From Anaerolineae bacterium (GTDB taxonomy: Bacteria; Pseudomonadota; Alphaproteobacteria; DSM-16000; Inquilinaceae): a DNA stretch of 38,758 nt. Location of the stretch: contig JANQQD010000047.1 in the NCBI GenBank assembly GCA_028285185.1, positions 1 to 38,758 on the forward strand. Direction: 5' to 3'. The position numbers and the translations under genes are program-made. The notes under the pieces are model-generated. The model ran no database searches. It was not told the origin of the DNA and worked only from the letters and a program-made list of their open reading frames with translations. Below are positions 35,324 through 38,758 of the stretch, piece by piece. Each line of letters starts with the position of its first letter. Within the stretch, counting starts at the first letter, position 1.

Positions 35324-36646
35324 ATGTCGACGCCTGTGCGCCTGCACCGCCTGGCCGAGCTGTCTGACGCCGAGACGGCAAAGCTGATGCTGCGCGAGGA
35401 GGCGGAGCTTGACCGCTATATCGAGCCCGCCCGCGCAATCGTGGAGGCCGTGCGCACCGAAGGCGACGCGGCGCTGGCCCGCTTCGCCAACGAGTTCGAC
35501 AAATCGGCCGTGCGCGCCGACGACATCAAGGCCGGCGAGGCGGAGTTCGAGCACGCCTTCGCGACGATCGAGCCAGACGTGAAAGAGGCGATCGAGTTCG
35601 CTGTCGCCAACATTCGTGAGTTCCATCAGCGCCAGATGCCGGAGCCCATGTGGCTGCACGAGATGCGGCCTGGGGCCTTCGCCGGCGAGCGCTGGCTGCC
35701 GATCCCGTCCGTCGCCGTTTACGTGCCGCGCGGCAAGGGCAGCTTTCCGTCCGTGGCGATGATGACGGCCGTGCCCGCCACAGTCGCCGGGGTGCCACAG
35801 ATCGCCATGCTGACGCCGCCGGGCCCGGACGGCCGGGTGGACGCCGGCACGCTGGTGGCGGCCCGCATCGCCGGCGTCAGCGACGTCTACAAATGCGGCG
35901 GCGCCCAGGCCGTGGCGGCCGTTGCCTATGGCACGGCTACGGTGCCCCGCTGCGGCAAACTTGTGGGCCCCGGCAGCCCCTGGGTGCTGGCCGGCAAGGC
36001 GCTGCTGTCCCACCTGATCGATCCCGGCACGCCGGCCGGACCGTCGGAGTCCATCGTGCTGGCCGACGGCACCGCCAACCCGCGCCTGGCCGCGCTGGAC
36101 CTGATCATCGAGAGCGAGCACGGCCCCGACAGCTCAGCCTTCCTGGTGACGGACAGCGAGGCCGTGGCGACCGAAGCCATGGCCGCCATCCCCGGCTTCT
36201 GGCAGCAGATGGGCGACCAGCGGGTGGACTTCTCCTCCACCGTGCTGGGCGGCACGCGTGGCGGCGTCGTGCTGGCGCCGGACTGGGATGCTGCGGTGGA
36301 CTTCACCAACGCCTACGCGCCGGAGCATCTGGCGATCCACAGCAGCCAGCCGTTCGAGCATCTGGGCCGTATCACCAATGCCGGCGAGATCCTGCTGGGT
36401 CAGCGCACGCCGCTGACACTGGCCAACTTCGTGCTCGGCCCCAACGCCGTGCTGCCCACGGGTGGCCACGCCCGCAACTGGTCGCCGCTTTCGGTGTTCG
36501 ACTTCCTGAAGTCAACGGGCATCGGCTATGTCACGAATGAGGGCTATAAGACGCTGGCCCCGCACGCCCATCGCCTGGCTGTTTACGAAGGCTTCGACGG
36601 CCATGCCAACGCCGTCAGCCCCACCCGCGAGGCAGCGGGAGAGTGA
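35324..36646 (+). CDS. Histidinol dehydrogenase paralogue, catabolic type
   Basis: An NAD-dependent alcohol dehydrogenase of the HisD superfamily, 440 residues. Conserved: VYVPRGKGSFPSVAMM, YKCGGAQAVAAVAYGT, KLVGPGS, PAGPSESIVLAD, the catalytic pair E334-H335 in APEHL, and E422 and H427 near the end. But the zinc-ligand positions known from E. coli HisD (Gln259, His262, Asp360, His419) read Glu263, His266, Asn368 and His427, and the substrate-binding His367 is Ala. It is therefore unlikely to oxidise histidinol; a HpsN-like role on dihydroxypropanesulfonate or another polyol is a better guess. ATG 35324 follows GGAGAGAGG. It is cotranscribed with the ABC importer. Confidence 0.85.
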   Translation: MSTPVRLHRLAELSDAETAKLMLREEAELDRYIEPARAIVEAVRTEGDAALARFANEFDKSAVRADDIKAGEAEFEHAFATIEPDVKEAIEFAVANIREFHQRQMPEPMWLHEMRPGAFAGERWLPIPSVAVYVPRGKGSFPSVAMMTAVPATVAGVPQIAMLTPPGPDGRVDAGTLVAARIAGVSDVYKCGGAQAVAAVAYGTATVPRCGKLVGPGSPWVLAGKALLSHLIDPGTPAGPSESIVLADGTANPRLAALDLIIESEHGPDSSAFLVTDSEAVATEAMAAIPGFWQQMGDQRVDFSSTVLGGTRGGVVLAPDWDAAVDFTNAYAPEHLAIHSSQPFEHLGRITNAGEILLGQRTPLTLANFVLGPNAVLPTGGHARNWSPLSVFDFLKSTGIGYVTNEGYKTLAPHAHRLAVYEGFDGHANAVSPTREAAGE

Positions 36647-36648
36647 TC

Positions 36649-36739
36649 CGTAGGGCGGGTAGAGGCGCAGCCGAAACCCGCCGCAACCTCCGGCCGCCGC
36701 GCACCCGTCGGGTCGCGCTTCGCTTGACCCCGACCTACG
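36649..36739. repeat. REP-like palindromic intergenic element
   Basis: Starts CGTAGG three bases after the HisD-like stop and ends CCTACG. The left half folds as GGCGGGT (36654-36660) with ACCCGCC (36676-36682); the right half, GTCGGGT with ACCCCGAC, folds the same way with one bulge, and the halves are imperfect inverted copies. This layout (CGTAGGnCGGGT, then AAACCCG) is a widespread bacterial intergenic repeat. It may end the HisD operon transcript. An open frame across it on the minus strand is only the translated repeat. Confidence 0.65.
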
Positions 36740-36799
36740 ACTATTAAGCGCTTTTGATGCGAGCACCAACCTCAAGACGACAAGGAAATCGCATTCCAA

Positions 36800-37639
36800 T
36801 CAAGCCATTATGGAAACGAATTTCAACATTGGATTAACTGCTGATCCATCGCCTGCAACCTGGATCGACGCTCGCGCGGCCTCACGATCCATGCTCTTCG
36901 TCCACAGCCTCCACGCCACGTCCGCCGGAACGGTGATCTCGCTGACGGCGCCTTGCCCGCCCCCTTCCCACAGGGTCCAACCATCGTGGTCCCGCAGAAG
37001 GGTCCATTGACACGCCGCCGCCCCTGTCGTGCGCACGACGATACGGTCTCCTTCGGCCGCAACGTGGTCTCTGAAGGCGAACGGCAGACCGCGGGCGAAG
37101 GTCTGAAGAACGGGCTCAAGCAGATGGGGCTGATAAAGCGGCTCGCGACCGGTCGCATCTCTGAGCTGCTGTTGGTGATGCCATTTCTCAGTGTACTCGC
37201 GGGCCGTGTCGAACCACACTTTCGACCGTGTCTCGCCAGCCCACGCAACGGGTAGACCGTCGGCATCAGGGTCGAGACTTCGCAACAGATCCAGCACAAG
37301 CGGGTCATACGTTTCGATGAGTTCAATAATGATGGCGGGGCTGATCGGCGCCATCCCGGTCATGAACTGACGATTGTCAGCCTGGATGAACTCAATCAGC
37401 TCATCCATCGTGGCGATCCGGGCAGTCGGCCGGCGGTACTGGTCCCGGATTGAGGTGACGCGTCTCAGACTGCCATGCAGAAGATGCGCAGCGAGATCCT
37501 TGACGTCACGATTGGGGTGGACCGTCGGTCGCCGCCAATCATCCGGCGAAAGACTACGCAGAAGCGTGAGCAGATGCTGGTTCACCTCTGCCCACGCGTC
37601 AAAGACCGCGATCCTGACAGTCTCATCCAGTCGACGCAT
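36800..37639 (-). CDS. DinB/maleylpyruvate isomerase (MDMPI)-fold protein
   Basis: A protein of 279 residues. The N-terminal four-helix domain matches MDMPI_N: LSPDDWRRPTVHPNRDVKDL, then AAHLLHG with H52, and REYTEKWHHQQQ with E151 and H155, giving a His/Glu-x3-His metal site like that of mycothiol-dependent maleylpyruvate isomerase. A C-terminal domain of about 90 residues (GAAACQWTLLRDHDGWTLWE) fits the usual second domain. Mycothiol is an actinobacterial thiol, so another cofactor or a metal-only reaction is likely here. The start at ATG 37639 lacks a ribosome site. It is on the same strand as the racemase gene, 197 bases away with no gene between. Confidence 0.78.
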   Translation of the reverse strand: MRRLDETVRIAVFDAWAEVNQHLLTLLRSLSPDDWRRPTVHPNRDVKDLAAHLLHGSLRRVTSIRDQYRRPTARIATMDELIEFIQADNRQFMTGMAPISPAIIIELIETYDPLVLDLLRSLDPDADGLPVAWAGETRSKVWFDTAREYTEKWHHQQQLRDATGREPLYQPHLLEPVLQTFARGLPFAFRDHVAAEGDRIVVRTTGAAACQWTLLRDHDGWTLWEGGGQGAVSEITVPADVAWRLWTKSMDREAARASIQVAGDGSAVNPMLKFVSIMA

Positions 37640-37836
37640 GGCAATCCGGTGGAACGAGGTGGAATTGCTCTTCTACTAGACGATCATGCAGGCACTGTCA
37701 GCTTGGACATGGCGGACTGGCCGCATGGAGCGCCGCCGTGCCATGAGGCTGGAGACTGAGCGCCCGATTCCACACCCGCTGGAGAGCTCCCACCCCTGCG
37801 CGATCTTCGCCAACGATCTTGCGTACTGACGAAGCG

Positions 37837-38577
37837 TCACGGCCGCATAGCACCCGCCAAGCGGTCGAACCGCCGCGGCATCAGCGCGGCCTGAAACCAC
37901 GTGACAAACGTCTCGACGCTGAACACCGGGAGGCCCGTCTCAGCACGCACGTCTGCCGCGTATGGGACCATATTGGTGCATTCCAGTACGATGGCACCGA
38001 GATCCGCGCGGTCGGCCACCAGCCGGCGGCCAGCCTCGACGACGTCTTCCCGGGCCCGGTCTACGTCCAGTTCCAACTCGTCACCTAAGATGACCCGAGT
38101 GAACTCCCGGCCCGTATCCGTGCCGACCAACGGTATGTCCGGCGCCACCCCGGCGGCAGCCAGATGGTCCGCCGTCAGTGTGGCGGCGGAGATGGTCAGC
38201 ACACCGACGCGGCGGCCGGCCGGCAGCATCCCCTCGATCATCGGAATCTGCATCAGCGCCGATGTTGCTACCGGCACGCCAACGGCGTCCGCTAGCTCTC
38301 GCTGAAACAGCGAAAGGAATCCGCAATTCGTGGTGATGCCGTCGGCGCCGTCGGCGACCAGTTCGCGGGCAGCATCGATGAAGTCGGGCAGCAGCCCCTC
38401 GGCTCGGCGGCGGACGACGCGGTCAGGCGAAGCGCCGCGTACGACCTTGTAGCGGACGGGAAACGGCCAGGTGAGCGCGTTGCCCATGTCGCCGGGGATG
38501 CGCGGGAACTGCGACTGCAGCATCAGTATGCCGAGACATGCGCCATAGACGGATTTGCCGCCTCTCGCTACCGCCAT
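37837..38577 (-). CDS. Aspartate/glutamate racemase family protein
   Basis: A protein of 246 residues with the two-cysteine arrangement of cofactor-independent racemases: C85 in GITTNCGFLSL and C200 in IVLECTNMVPY. The opening KSVYGACLGILMLQSQFPRI and the RRVGVLTISAATLT segment fit members near hydantoin/Asp-Glu racemases and maleate isomerases. The substrate cannot be told. Its ATG at 38577 follows the GntR stop by 25 bases, so regulator and enzyme form an operon. GGAG abuts the start codon and GGGAGG lies 12 bases off. Confidence 0.87.
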   Translation of the reverse strand: MAVARGGKSVYGACLGILMLQSQFPRIPGDMGNALTWPFPVRYKVVRGASPDRVVRRRAEGLLPDFIDAARELVADGADGITTNCGFLSLFQRELADAVGVPVATSALMQIPMIEGMLPAGRRVGVLTISAATLTADHLAAAGVAPDIPLVGTDTGREFTRVILGDELELDVDRAREDVVEAGRRLVADRADLGAIVLECTNMVPYAADVRAETGLPVFSVETFVTWFQAALMPRRFDRLAGAMRP

Positions 38578-38602
38578 CTCCGCAGACGTCCTCCCTTATC
38601 CG

Positions 38603-38758
38603 TCAGCCCACCTCGCTGCGGTCATAGTAGATCCGGGCGAAACCCTCGCGGACCACCGCCGTAACCTGGTCTTTCCGCTTGGTGATGTGGGCCTGCACCA
38701 ACTCGACGGCGCGCGCTTCGTCCCGCTCGCCGATCGCGGCCAGGATGGCCCGGTGGTC
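38603..38758 (-). CDS. GntR-family regulator (FCD domain), C-terminal part
   Basis: The last 51 codons of a gene running off the right edge. The peptide starts DHRAILAAIGERDEARAVEL and continues with VQAHITKRKDQV, which matches the final helices of the FCD ligand-binding domain of FadR/GntR regulators, where the HxAIxxAIxxRDxxxA motif is characteristic and the histidine of VQAHI is a usual metal ligand. The DNA-binding part is outside the window. It probably controls the racemase gene after it. Confidence 0.82.
   Translation of the reverse strand, partial: DHRAILAAIGERDEARAVELVQAHITKRKDQVTAVVREGFARIYYDRSEVG

Noticed and set aside
35324..36646. Annotating the enzyme simply as biosynthetic hisD
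   Set aside because: Zinc-ligand and substrate residues differ, and it sits in an ABC-importer operon without other his genes.
36512..36799. 95-codon minus-strand frame after the HisD-like gene
   Set aside because: It is mostly the translated REP-like repeat.
1..38758. tRNA, rRNA, CRISPR, prophage, insertion sequence, riboswitch or origin
   Set aside because: No cloverleaf, regular repeats with spacers, transposase, integrase or known leader fold was seen by eye; short or degenerate cases could be missed.

Overview
The window is GC-rich, densely coding DNA from an alphaproteobacterium, most likely of the order Rhodospirillales or a close relative. Evidence for this is several lineage-typical arrangements: YdcH/DUF465 small proteins and a short GGDEF protein beside purE-purK; fumC followed by an RHH_4 ribbon-helix-helix protein; a DUF4169 protein; an NDUFAF5-like methyltransferase; and a ppiC-argJ-GNAT-mutT run. 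No rRNA, tRNA, CRISPR array, phage gene or transposase was recognised. The assignment rests on protein recognition by eye, not on a database search.

Region 1 (1-6.4 kb), housekeeping and signalling: the 5' end of a DUF465 protein, a PfkA-family 6-phosphofructokinase, a methyl-accepting chemotaxis protein, a second DUF465 protein, a diguanylate cyclase with an intact GGDEF motif and inhibitory site, and the translationally coupled purine genes purE and purK.

Region 2 (6.5-10.7 kb) is the most unusual part. Three small proteins with an Hpt-type histidine box alternate with three single-domain response regulators (Hpt-REC, Hpt-REC, REC-Hpt), with no kinase among them. All three regulators end in the same arginine-rich GPDRRR tail instead of a DNA-binding domain. 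The middle Hpt gene is distinctly AT-richer than its neighbours.

Region 3 (10.7-18.9 kb): class II fumarase and an RHH_4 protein, convergent with a large membrane histidine kinase with three PAS domains, then a 1074-residue AsmA-family protein divergent from a DUF4169 protein.

Region 4 (19-27.7 kb): an NDUFAF5-like methyltransferase coupled to a beta-lactamase-fold serine hydrolase, converging on the ppiC-argJ-GNAT-mutT operon. A divergent hybrid histidine kinase and a LysR regulator follow.

Region 5 (27.7-30.3 kb): three successive predicted iron oxygenases, a CmcJ/NvfI-type enzyme and two 2-oxoglutarate/Fe(II) enzymes. A TTGAA-N5-TTCA dyad stands in front of both the LysR gene and the first oxygenase, which suggests a regulator-target pair.

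Region 6 (30.3-31.2 kb) is an AT-rich island with two overlapping unknown genes. Region 7 (31.2-38.8 kb) looks catabolic: a spermidine/putrescine-type ABC importer (ATPase, Tat-exported binding protein, two permeases) followed by a histidinol-dehydrogenase paralogue with altered zinc-ligand positions. After a REP-like palindromic element come, on the minus strand, a DinB/MDMPI-fold protein, an Asp/Glu racemase-family protein and the end of a GntR/FCD regulator. The substrate of this region cannot be read from the sequence.
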